Source: an uncultured bacterium
GTDB taxonomy: Bacteria; Patescibacteriota; Saccharimonadia; Saccharimonadales; Saccharimonadaceae
Direction: 5' to 3'
NCBI GenBank assembly: GCA_903861015.1
Contig: CAIOSL010000040.1
Coordinates: forward strand, 1 to 8,494
Length of the DNA stretch: 8,494 bases
Part shown: piece after piece, positions 1 through 4,995 of the stretch
Position numbering within the stretch: position 1 is the first letter of the stretch
Layout: each line of letters opens with the position of its first letter
Position numbers and translations under genes: made by a program
The notes under the pieces: model-generated
The model's database searches: none
What the model was told of the DNA's origin: nothing
What the model saw: only the letters and a program-made list of their open reading frames with translations

Positions 1-7
1 TCCTTTC

Positions 8-33
8 ATAGACAGGGCTAACGCCCTGTCTAT
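8..33 (+). terminator. Perfect 11-bp hairpin, possible terminator of an upstream gene
   Basis: Positions 8-18 (ATAGACAGGGC) pair perfectly with 23-33 around a TAAC loop. The following sequence is AT-rich but has no clean T-run, so this is either a weak intrinsic terminator for a gene ending before the window or the first stem of the structured region that follows. No partial coding sequence is visible in front of it. Confidence 0.4.
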
Positions 34-77
34 ACCTATTCTTATACTAAATTAATATTTTAGCCAATTCCGGAAGA

Positions 78-275
78 GACTATGTGTTGATTGTATTAGG
101 AGGGGGACATATTGCTTGGGCTATGTCTCAGGCTGAACTTATCGTCAGAATTTAGCTATAAGTTCCAAGGATCTATCTATTTGGTTTAATACCAAACGGC
201 CTAGATAGGTCCTTGTGAATCTTTATTGATTCAACGTGTGTCGCGAAATGATGAGATTTGTTGATTGCCATAGTT
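78..275 (+). ncRNA. Candidate structured RNA domain with a row of hairpins
   Basis: No gene is seen here, but local stems follow one another almost without spacers: 104-111 with 122-129 (8 bp, one G-U); 135-142 with 158-165 (8 bp); 167-179 with 202-214 (13 bp, one G-U), topped by 180-185 with 191-196 (TTTGGT/ACCAAA); and 216-221 with 228-233 (6 bp). A weaker closing helix, 78-84 with 269-275, could enclose them all. The U172-G209 wobble pairs only in plus-strand RNA; on the minus strand it would be an A-C mismatch, so a plus-strand transcript is favoured. I do not recognise it as tmRNA, RNase P, SRP, 6S or 5S RNA. It may be an independent RNA or the 5' part of a longer leader ending at the terminator before hisS. 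Boundaries are approximate. Confidence 0.4.
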
Positions 276-291
276 AAACGTAAGATCTTTA

Positions 292-318
292 AAAAGTCGG
301 GTCATTACTGTGCACCTC
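292..318 (+). repeat. Left arm of a 27-bp long-range inverted repeat
   Basis: This arm pairs with 834-863. The pairing is 10 bp (309-318 with 834-843), a 3-nt bulge at 844-846, then 17 bp (292-308 with 847-863). Two of the pairs are G-U (299-856 and 296-859). The core is GTGCACCTC here and GAGGTGCAC in the partner. The same arm can instead form a local hairpin, CACCT (313-317) with AGGTG (324-328), so two exclusive folds are possible. Confidence 0.8.
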
Positions 319-367
319 ATTCAAGGTGACATGGTTTAAAAAACTAAATTCCTCTAAAACAAAGCAT

Positions 368-469
368 ATGAAATATGTTATTTTATCGCTTTTAACGGCG
401 GCATCATTAGCCTGGATCGTCGATCCTGGACTAATAATTAATTGTTTAATGATTATTGTTCACAATTGA
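368..469 (+). CDS. Doubtful 33-residue hydrophobic micro-ORF
   Basis: An ATG at 368 opens a 33-codon frame ending in TGA. The product starts MKYVILSLLTAASLAW, then has a short D-P-G turn and a second hydrophobic stretch ending IIVHN. It would be a tiny membrane protein or signal-peptide-like peptide. Against it: there is no Shine-Dalgarno sequence, it is very short, and the DNA also forms a nested hairpin (406-410 with 431-435, and 414-418 with 422-426 around GTC), which suits a non-coding role. It lies inside the large inverted repeat, 23 nt before the next frame. I recognise no family. Confidence 0.2.
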   Translation: MKYVILSLLTAASLAWIVDPGLIINCLMIIVHN

Positions 470-492
470 AAATAAACTTTAACTAAAAGATT

Positions 493-768
493 ATGTCCAA
501 ACTTAAATATCTCAAATGGATTGAATATGGCGTTGCTGTAATTTTCCAATCCGTTGAAGAAAGCAAAAAAGAGGTTTTTGATCGTGCGAAAATAGTATAT
601 TTTAGGAGTGTGACTCAAAAGAATTTCACTCCTTATTATGCTATTCGGCCTGCCATCATGGCGGCCGTAAAAGGCGACAAAAAACTGTATGATCGTGCTA
701 TGACGGCCGTAGGGGTTATCGAAGCGGCACATAAGTTGTCGAAGATTCGTCACGGAAAATTTCATTAA
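493..768 (+). CDS. Hypothetical 91-residue orphan protein
   Basis: I do not recognise this protein. The frame runs from ATG to TAA and gives a basic, mostly helical-looking product with no signal peptide and no clear membrane segment. Two similar charged stretches occur, KKEVFDRAK (about residues 26-34) and KKLYDRAM (about 62-69), a faint hint of internal repetition. The C-terminus is strongly basic (SKIRHGKFH). Codon choice looks protein-like, but no clear Shine-Dalgarno precedes the start. A minus-strand frame of similar length overlaps it (460-765) and looks less natural. The gene sits inside the loop of the 292-318/834-863 inverted repeat and is followed 10 nt later by a strong hairpin. 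It could be cargo of a small mobile element, a protein encoded in a structured RNA, or a chance open frame. Confidence 0.5.
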   Translation: MSKLKYLKWIEYGVAVIFQSVEESKKEVFDRAKIVYFRSVTQKNFTPYYAIRPAIMAAVKGDKKLYDRAMTAVGVIEAAHKLSKIRHGKFH

Positions 769-778
769 GTTATATTAT

Positions 779-817
779 AAGGAATCTATTCCCGCTTTGC
801 GGTTGAGTAGATTCCTT
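779..817 (+). other. Strong two-part hairpin after the orphan ORF
   Basis: AAGGAATCTA (779-788) pairs perfectly with TAGATTCCTT (808-817), and the loop contains a nested CCGC/GCGG stem (792-795 with 799-802, TTT loop). No T-run follows, so it is not a textbook terminator. Its flank, CCTTGT, matches the flank of the earlier hairpin at 167-214, whose arm also begins AAGGA. This suggests related stems within one RNA architecture. Confidence 0.45.
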
Positions 818-833
818 GTCGGCCACCAACTGC

Positions 834-863
834 GAGGTGCACATAAGTAATGACCTGATTTTT
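834..863 (+). repeat. Right arm of the 27-bp long-range inverted repeat
   Basis: Partner of 292-318. Compared with the reverse complement of the left arm it carries three extra bases (844-846) and two C-to-T differences. Both differences still pair as G-U in plus-strand RNA, as expected if the RNA helix rather than the DNA repeat is kept. The arm abuts the terminator stem that starts at 864. A local alternative pairs CACC (824-827) with GGTG (836-839). Confidence 0.8.
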
Positions 864-895
864 AAAAAGCCCTGGTGGTAACACTGGGGCTTTTT
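864..895 (+). terminator. Intrinsic terminator or attenuator upstream of hisS
   Basis: AAAAAGCCC (864-872) pairs with GGGCTTTTT (887-895). The stem extends through U873-G886, G874-U885, G875-C884 and U876-A883 to a GGUAAC loop. The A-run/T-run symmetry makes it a good bidirectional terminator. It ends 48 nt before the hisS start, so it either ends the upstream transcript or acts as an attenuator. An alternative pairing of 822-828 (GCCACCA) with 873-879 (TGGTGGT) would break the top of the stem. Confidence 0.75.
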
Positions 896-943
896 GTGTG
901 ATCTGAACTTGCAATTAACAGATAATAATGTAAAAATTGGGTA

Positions 944-2242
944 ATGAACGCTTTATCATCACAACCATACAAGGGAACGCGAGATTATTATCCAGCGGAC
1001 AAACGTGTCCAGAATTATATTTTCTCGGTGTGGCATAAAGTGTCGCGTAGTTTTGGTTATGAAGAATACGGTGCGCCAATACTAGAGCCGCTTGAAGTTT
1101 ATGCCGCTAAAAGTGGCCAAGAGCTGGTCAACGAGCAAACATATACTTTTACCGATCGGGGCGACCGAACGGTGGCGATTAGGCCCGAAATGACACCAAC
1201 CATCAGCCGAATGGTGGCCGCCAGGCGCCAAGAGTTGGCTTATCCGGCGCGATTGTACTCAATTGCAAACTTTATGCGCTACGAGCGTCCTCAGCGTGGC
1301 CGCGAGCGCGAGTTTTGGCAATTGAACGTTGATATGTTTGGGGCTGATACGATTGCGGCCGAGGCCGAGATAATTACTATCGCCGACGGTATTATGAAAG
1401 AGTTTGGCGCCAAACCGCAGGATTATGTGATTCGAATTAACAATCGCAAGCTGATTAACTTTGTCATGACCCAATATTTGCAGCTGAACGCGGACAAGGT
1501 TCAGCCAATGGTTAAATTGTTCGACCGCAAAGACAAGATTAGCCACCAGGAGTTTGTCGACCAGGCGAGCGAGATATTTGGTGACCAGGCTGCGGATGGC
1601 ATCGCTCGGATTGAAGCGTTGCTGGGCGCCAAGACAATTGAAGATTTGCCACAAGAGGTATTGGCGAGTGATGCTTTAGGCGAGATTAAACAGTTGTTTG
1701 ATTTGCTGGCACAAGCTGGCGTCAATAATATGACTTTTGATGTGACATTGATGCGCGGATTGGATTACTACACCGGCACGGTCTTTGAGGTTTATGACAC
1801 TCACCCCGACAACAATCGGTCGCTGTTTGGCGGCGGTCGTTACGATGGTTTGGTGGGCATGTTTGGCGTCGAGCCAATTTCGGCCGTTGGTATGGCGCCG
1901 GGCGGTACGATGCTAGAAAACTTTTTGGACGTACACGGTTTGCTGCTACAGTCCCGTTCGACCACTGACGTTTATGTGGCGATTGTTGGCGATACGATGC
2001 AGGCGGCCAATCAGGTAGCAAGTGATTTGCGTAAAAACGGTATTAATGCCGAAATGGACCTAGCGGGCGGCAAGGTGGACAAGCAGATCAAAACTGCTAT
2101 CAAAAAGGCAATTCCGTATGTTTTGTTTGTTGGTGAGGAAGAAGTCAAAACCGGGGTGTATACTATTAAAAACATTACTAAAGCGATTGAGTACAAGCGG
2201 GATTTTGCCGGTTTGATCGAATTAATTAAGGAGCAATTATGA
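944..2242 (+). CDS. hisS: Histidyl-tRNA synthetase
   Basis: A cytoplasmic class II aminoacyl-tRNA synthetase that attaches histidine to tRNA-His using ATP. At 432 residues it has the normal bacterial length. The N-terminal KGTRDYYP (10-17) is the family opening. Motif 1 is around RPEMTPTISRM (80-90). Motif 2 spans 110-133 with FMRYERPQRGRE. The histidine-binding signature RGLDYYTGTVFE (271-282) and GGGRYDGLVG (296-305) are intact. Motif 3 is odd: where most relatives have G-x-E-R-L, this protein reads VGMAPGGTML (315-324), so the conserved Glu and Arg are Thr322 and Met323. Residues from about 342 form the anticodon-binding domain. The start gives the expected N-terminus; no good Shine-Dalgarno is seen. 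The stop overlaps the tig start (ATGA), so the two genes are translationally coupled. Confidence 0.97.
   Translation: MNALSSQPYKGTRDYYPADKRVQNYIFSVWHKVSRSFGYEEYGAPILEPLEVYAAKSGQELVNEQTYTFTDRGDRTVAIRPEMTPTISRMVAARRQELAYPARLYSIANFMRYERPQRGREREFWQLNVDMFGADTIAAEAEIITIADGIMKEFGAKPQDYVIRINNRKLINFVMTQYLQLNADKVQPMVKLFDRKDKISHQEFVDQASEIFGDQAADGIARIEALLGAKTIEDLPQEVLASDALGEIKQLFDLLAQAGVNNMTFDVTLMRGLDYYTGTVFEVYDTHPDNNRSLFGGGRYDGLVGMFGVEPISAVGMAPGGTMLENFLDVHGLLLQSRSTTDVYVAIVGDTMQAANQVASDLRKNGINAEMDLAGGKVDKQIKTAIKKAIPYVLFVGEEEVKTGVYTIKNITKAIEYKRDFAGLIELIKEQL
2228..2233 (+). promoter_or_regulatory. Strong ribosome binding site for tig
   Basis: AAGGAG lies 5 nt before the tig ATG at 2239 and inside the last codons of hisS. 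It fixes the tig start and supports coupled translation through the ATGA overlap. It contrasts with hisS and clpP, which lack a comparable motif. Confidence 0.8.
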
Positions 2243-3525
2243 ATTCAACAATCAAGAATATTTCAGACACCAAAGTATTAATGACTATCACGGTGAGTGC
2301 CGAAGAGTTGGCGATTGCCGAACAAGTTGCGTTGACCAAATTGGCGCGTGACGTAAAGGTTGCTGGTTTTCGCAAGGGTAAAGTGCCGTTGGCGGTTGCC
2401 TCAAAAAATATTGACCCGATGGTTTTGCAAGAAGAATCGTTAAATAATGCTATCAGCAAAGCTGTGGCCGATGCCTTTTTGCATGACGAGGTTAGGGCAT
2501 TGGACCGACCAGAAGTCGAGATCAAAAAGTATGTTCCGGGCGAAACACTCGAGATTACGGCTGAGGTTGAGGTTATGCCAAAGGTTGAACTGGGTAATTA
2601 CAAAAAGCTAAAAGCTGAGGTTAAAAAAACTAGCGTTAGTGATGATGAAGTTAACGAAGTGATCGAACGTATGCGCCGCGGCTTGTCGGATCGACAGTCG
2701 GTTGATCGACCAGCCAAAGATGGCGACGAAACGATCATCGACTTTGTCGGCAAAAAAGACGGCGTGGCCTTTGAGGGTGGATCGGCAGCAGATTATCGCC
2801 TTGAACTGGGATCTAACCAGTTTATTCCTGGATTTGAAGCTGGTATCGTTGGGCACAAGATTGGCGAGGCGTTCGATATCGACCTAACCTTCCCAGATGA
2901 CTATATGTCGAGCGACCTAAAGGGCGCCAAGGTGGTCTTTACGGTTACCCTAAAAGACATCAAAGAAGTAGCTTTGCCAGAAGTGACCGATGAGTTTGCA
3001 GCCAAGGCAGGTCCGTTTACGACTGTTAAAGAATTGAAAGATGATGTCAAGTGCGAACTGACGACTCAAAAAGACAACGAAGAGATCGAGAAATTGAAGG
3101 AAGATCTAGTCAACCAGTTGGTTGCTGCCAGCAAGGTACCGACACCAGAAGTGTTGGTGGCTGATCAGGCAAAGTCGATCGAACAAGATTTTGAAAGTAA
3201 TTTGATGTACCAGGGTTTGACGGTTGATCAATATCTGCAAAACAAGGGTTTTGGATCGATCGAGAAGTGGCGCGAAACCGAGGTGCGTGATGCGGCCGTC
3301 AAGCGCGTTCAGGCGGCGTTGGTGCTGGGCGAACTCAGCAAAGTCGAAAAGATTGAGGCTAACGAAGCTGAGCTTGAAGCAAATTTGGAGCGTTACCGAC
3401 GTCAGTACGCCAAAAACCCAGATGCATTGAAGCGGTTTGAGCAGCCAGAGGTTCGTCGTGACGTTGCCAACCGTTTGTTGACCGAAAAAACTGTCGATCG
3501 CTTGGTCGAACTGAATAAAAAATAA
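2239..3525 (+). CDS. tig: Trigger factor, ribosome-associated chaperone and peptidyl-prolyl isomerase
   Basis: Binds the ribosome exit tunnel, shields nascent chains and speeds proline isomerisation in the cytoplasm. At 428 residues it is the usual length. The N-terminal ribosome-binding domain carries the signature loop GFRKGKVP (43-50). An FKBP-type isomerase domain follows at about 157-244, with the typical GSNQFIPGFEAGIVG stretch (191-205). The rest, from PEVTDEFA (247-254) onward, is the helical charged C-terminal chaperone domain, rich in Lys and Glu. The start is fixed by a strong Shine-Dalgarno and the 4-nt overlap with hisS. clpP follows after 12 nt; adjacency of trigger factor and ClpP is common in bacteria and links folding to degradation. 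No frameshift or missing domain is seen. Confidence 0.97.
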   Translation: MNSTIKNISDTKVLMTITVSAEELAIAEQVALTKLARDVKVAGFRKGKVPLAVASKNIDPMVLQEESLNNAISKAVADAFLHDEVRALDRPEVEIKKYVPGETLEITAEVEVMPKVELGNYKKLKAEVKKTSVSDDEVNEVIERMRRGLSDRQSVDRPAKDGDETIIDFVGKKDGVAFEGGSAADYRLELGSNQFIPGFEAGIVGHKIGEAFDIDLTFPDDYMSSDLKGAKVVFTVTLKDIKEVALPEVTDEFAAKAGPFTTVKELKDDVKCELTTQKDNEEIEKLKEDLVNQLVAASKVPTPEVLVADQAKSIEQDFESNLMYQGLTVDQYLQNKGFGSIEKWRETEVRDAAVKRVQAALVLGELSKVEKIEANEAELEANLERYRRQYAKNPDALKRFEQPEVRRDVANRLLTEKTVDRLVELNKK

Positions 3526-3531
3526 TACAAT
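3502..3531 (+). promoter_or_regulatory. Possible promoter giving a leaderless clpP transcript
   Basis: TTGGTC (3502-3507), an 18-nt spacer and TACAAT (3526-3531) resemble -35 and -10 boxes. The -10-like box ends 6 nt before the clpP ATG, so transcription would start at or near the start codon. This would fit the lack of a Shine-Dalgarno there. It overlaps the end of tig and could equally be chance in AT-rich sequence. Confidence 0.3.
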
Positions 3532-3537
3532 AGAGTT

Positions 3538-4134
3538 ATGACAAAGCCAAATAACTATTTAGTTCCAACAGTCATCGAAAAAACTTATGATGGCGAGCGT
3601 GCTTTTGATATTTACTCGCGACTGTTAAACGAACGGATTATCTTTTTGGGCGAGCAGGTTAATGAAAGTACGGCCAACGTTATCGTGGCGCAATTGCTGC
3701 ATTTGGCCTATGTTGATCCAAAAAAGGACATCAAGATATATATCAACAGCCCTGGCGGCAGTATTTATGACGGTATGGCGATTTATGACACCATGCAGTA
3801 CATTGCGCCAGATGTCCAAACAATTGGTATTGGTTTGCAGGCCAGCATGGGGGCGTTTTTGCTGTCGAGTGGCACCAAAGGCAAGCGATTTGCGTTGCCA
3901 CACAGCAAGATTATGATCCATCAACCCAGCAGCGGCACCCAAGGTCGGGTGACGGATATGGAGATTGATCTGAAGGAAAGTGTGGCGGTCAAAGAGATGA
4001 TGGCTGAACTATTGGCGCGAAACACCGGCCAAAAAATCGACAAGATAAAGACCGACATGGAACGCGACTATTGGATGACGCCAACCGAGGCCAAGGCCTA
4101 TGGTTTGATCGACGAAATTATTGCCAAAGCCTAG
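3538..4134 (+). CDS. clpP: ATP-dependent Clp protease proteolytic subunit
   Basis: Serine peptidase of family S14. It forms the barrel-shaped proteolytic core that degrades proteins fed in by ClpX- or ClpA/C-type unfoldases. At 198 residues it is full length. The catalytic triad is intact: Ser103 in [10 protein letters not shown] (nucleophile), His128 in IMIHQPSSG, and Asp177 in [30 protein letters not shown] (70-87) is the usual conserved strand-helix segment. The start gives a short N-terminus containing YLVPTVIE, typical of the axial loop region, and no long propeptide is present. No Shine-Dalgarno is seen. It lies 12 nt after tig and so may be cotranscribed with hisS-tig, read from its own promoter, or both. 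Confidence 0.98.
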   Translation: MTKPNNYLVPTVIEKTYDGERAFDIYSRLLNERIIFLGEQVNESTANVIVAQLLHLAYVDPKKDIKIYINSPGGSIYDGMAIYDTMQYIAPDVQTIGIGLQASMGAFLLSSGTKGKRFALPHSKIMIHQPSSGTQGRVTDMEIDLKESVAVKEMMAELLARNTGQKIDKIKTDMERDYWMTPTEAKAYGLIDEIIAKA

Positions 4135-4177
4135 ACTTTAACTTGCAAACGTGGTATAGATATACGCAAGTATAACT

Positions 4178-4807
4178 ATGTCGTACTATATCAATCATAT
4201 CAACCCGTCTGTCGGGTCTGTACAAGAGTTAATTGGTTTGCGTTACCGAAGTATGGTTTGTTCTGGGGTGCCCGAGCAAATTGCGTCCAAGGTGGCCGAC
4301 CCTAACAACGACACGCATATTGATCGTCAATATGATATGTTTCGATCAGATACGATACGTCATTTTGGTGCGTATTCCTTAAAGAATGATCGTTTGGTGG
4401 GCTATTTTAGGGCTGATGATTGGCATGCGACCGATCAACTGCCGTTTAGTCAGGGTTTGGTAGAGCATGCGGTGCTATCCGCCAGGGCAGGGCTTGCCGA
4501 CAATACACTGCCAGGTTTACCGCTGGGTGTTCATGAATTGTTGATTGATAACTGTGATGATGGCGCCGAAGAAGTGGCCAGTATGCTGCTTGACCGCATT
4601 ACACTCCTAGCCGATGCTCGTGAAATTTGTACGCCAACCCGCAATAACCAGGTAGTGTTGAGGGCTCTAGGCAACCATGGTTTCAAGTCGACATTTAGAC
4701 GAGCTGCTTTTCCGGATGGTTATAAATTACTTTGTCAACGGCCACCGTATATATTTACTTTGGCCGACTATATCGAATCAAAGCAAAGCCAGTACGAGTA
4801 TCGTTAA
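4178..4807 (+). CDS. Putative GNAT-fold acyltransferase-like protein, substrate unknown
   Basis: A 209-residue soluble protein with no signal peptide or membrane segment. I cannot name it. The pattern suggests the GCN5-related N-acetyltransferase fold: LRYRSM near the N-terminus (21-26), a strand pair ending LVGYFRADDW (73-82), a strand GVHELLIDN (117-125) followed by a helix EEVASMLLDRITLLAD (131-146), then TPTRNNQVVLRALGNHGFK (152-170), which resembles the closing GNAT segment before the last strand. The acetyl-CoA loop expected after the LLIDN strand is degenerate (CDDGAEEV), so catalysis is uncertain. The N-terminal half, with Arg22/Arg24, Asp49, Asp53 and Arg78, faintly recalls LuxI-type acyltransferases. 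There is no clear Shine-Dalgarno. The gene starts 43 nt after clpP and is followed by the long rpoB leader. Confidence 0.7.
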   Translation: MSYYINHINPSVGSVQELIGLRYRSMVCSGVPEQIASKVADPNNDTHIDRQYDMFRSDTIRHFGAYSLKNDRLVGYFRADDWHATDQLPFSQGLVEHAVLSARAGLADNTLPGLPLGVHELLIDNCDDGAEEVASMLLDRITLLADAREICTPTRNNQVVLRALGNHGFKSTFRRAAFPDGYKLLCQRPPYIFTLADYIESKQSQYEYR

Positions 4808-4815
4808 TTATAGTA

Positions 4816-4844
4816 TTGACTATTTTACGACACTAGTTCACAAT
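4816..4844 (+). promoter_or_regulatory. Possible rpoB promoter
   Basis: TTGACT (4816-4821), a 17-nt spacer and CACAAT (4839-4844) resemble sigma-70-type boxes. This would start transcription about 145 nt upstream of the rpoB ATG and give a long leader. It is the best match I see in the 188-nt gap; a TAGTAT at 4845-4850 is a less well spaced alternative. Confidence 0.3.
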
Positions 4845-4978
4845 TAGTATCAAGAAGTAGTGTAGCTGTGGTTAGGTGTATATCTATTGCGAGTGGCATC
4901 ACATTAGATTGAGACTACGGTTAAGGGAATCTTCGGCGCCAAGAAAACCCCTATTAACTAAATACAATTTAAACCCTC

Positions 4979-4984
4979 AAGGAG
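4979..4984 (+). promoter_or_regulatory. Ribosome binding site deciding the rpoB start
   Basis: AAGGAG lies 11 nt before the ATG at 4996. Spacing is slightly long, but the motif supports 4996 over an upstream ATG at 4876 that would add 40 unconserved, Arg-rich residues. An in-frame GTG at 4984 overlaps the motif itself and is unlikely. Confidence 0.6.
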
Positions 4985-4995
4985 TGGCATCAAGT

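Noticed and set aside
460..765. Minus-strand frame of 101 residues overlapping the orphan gene
   Set aside because: Its composition (many Phe, Asn and Tyr) looks like the antisense shadow of the plus-strand frame, and the surrounding stems favour a plus-strand transcript.
286..868. Insertion sequence with terminal inverted repeats
   Set aside because: No transposase is encoded and no convincing target-site duplication flanks the arms; a non-autonomous element remains possible and is listed under findings.
61..870. tmRNA, RNase P RNA, SRP RNA or group I/II intron
   Set aside because: None of the hallmark sequences are present: no tRNA-like ends with a T-loop, no GAAAGTCC-type RNase P core, no SRP tetraloop region, no group II domain V, no LAGLIDADG or reverse transcriptase.
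779..895. Full T-box riboswitch for hisS
   Set aside because: Only a GGTGGTA-like core is similar. No recognisable Stem I with specifier loop is seen, and the UGGU would not match the C73 discriminator usual for bacterial tRNA-His.
2236..2245. TGA recoded as glycine, as in Gracilibacteria
   Set aside because: TGA ends hisS at the natural protein length within an ATGA overlap, and none of the conserved genes contains an internal TGA.
4876..4995. Upstream ATG extending RpoB by 40 residues
   Set aside because: The extension is Arg-rich and unlike any RpoB N-terminus, while ATG 4996 has an AAGGAG motif and gives the expected MAKAKPDS start.
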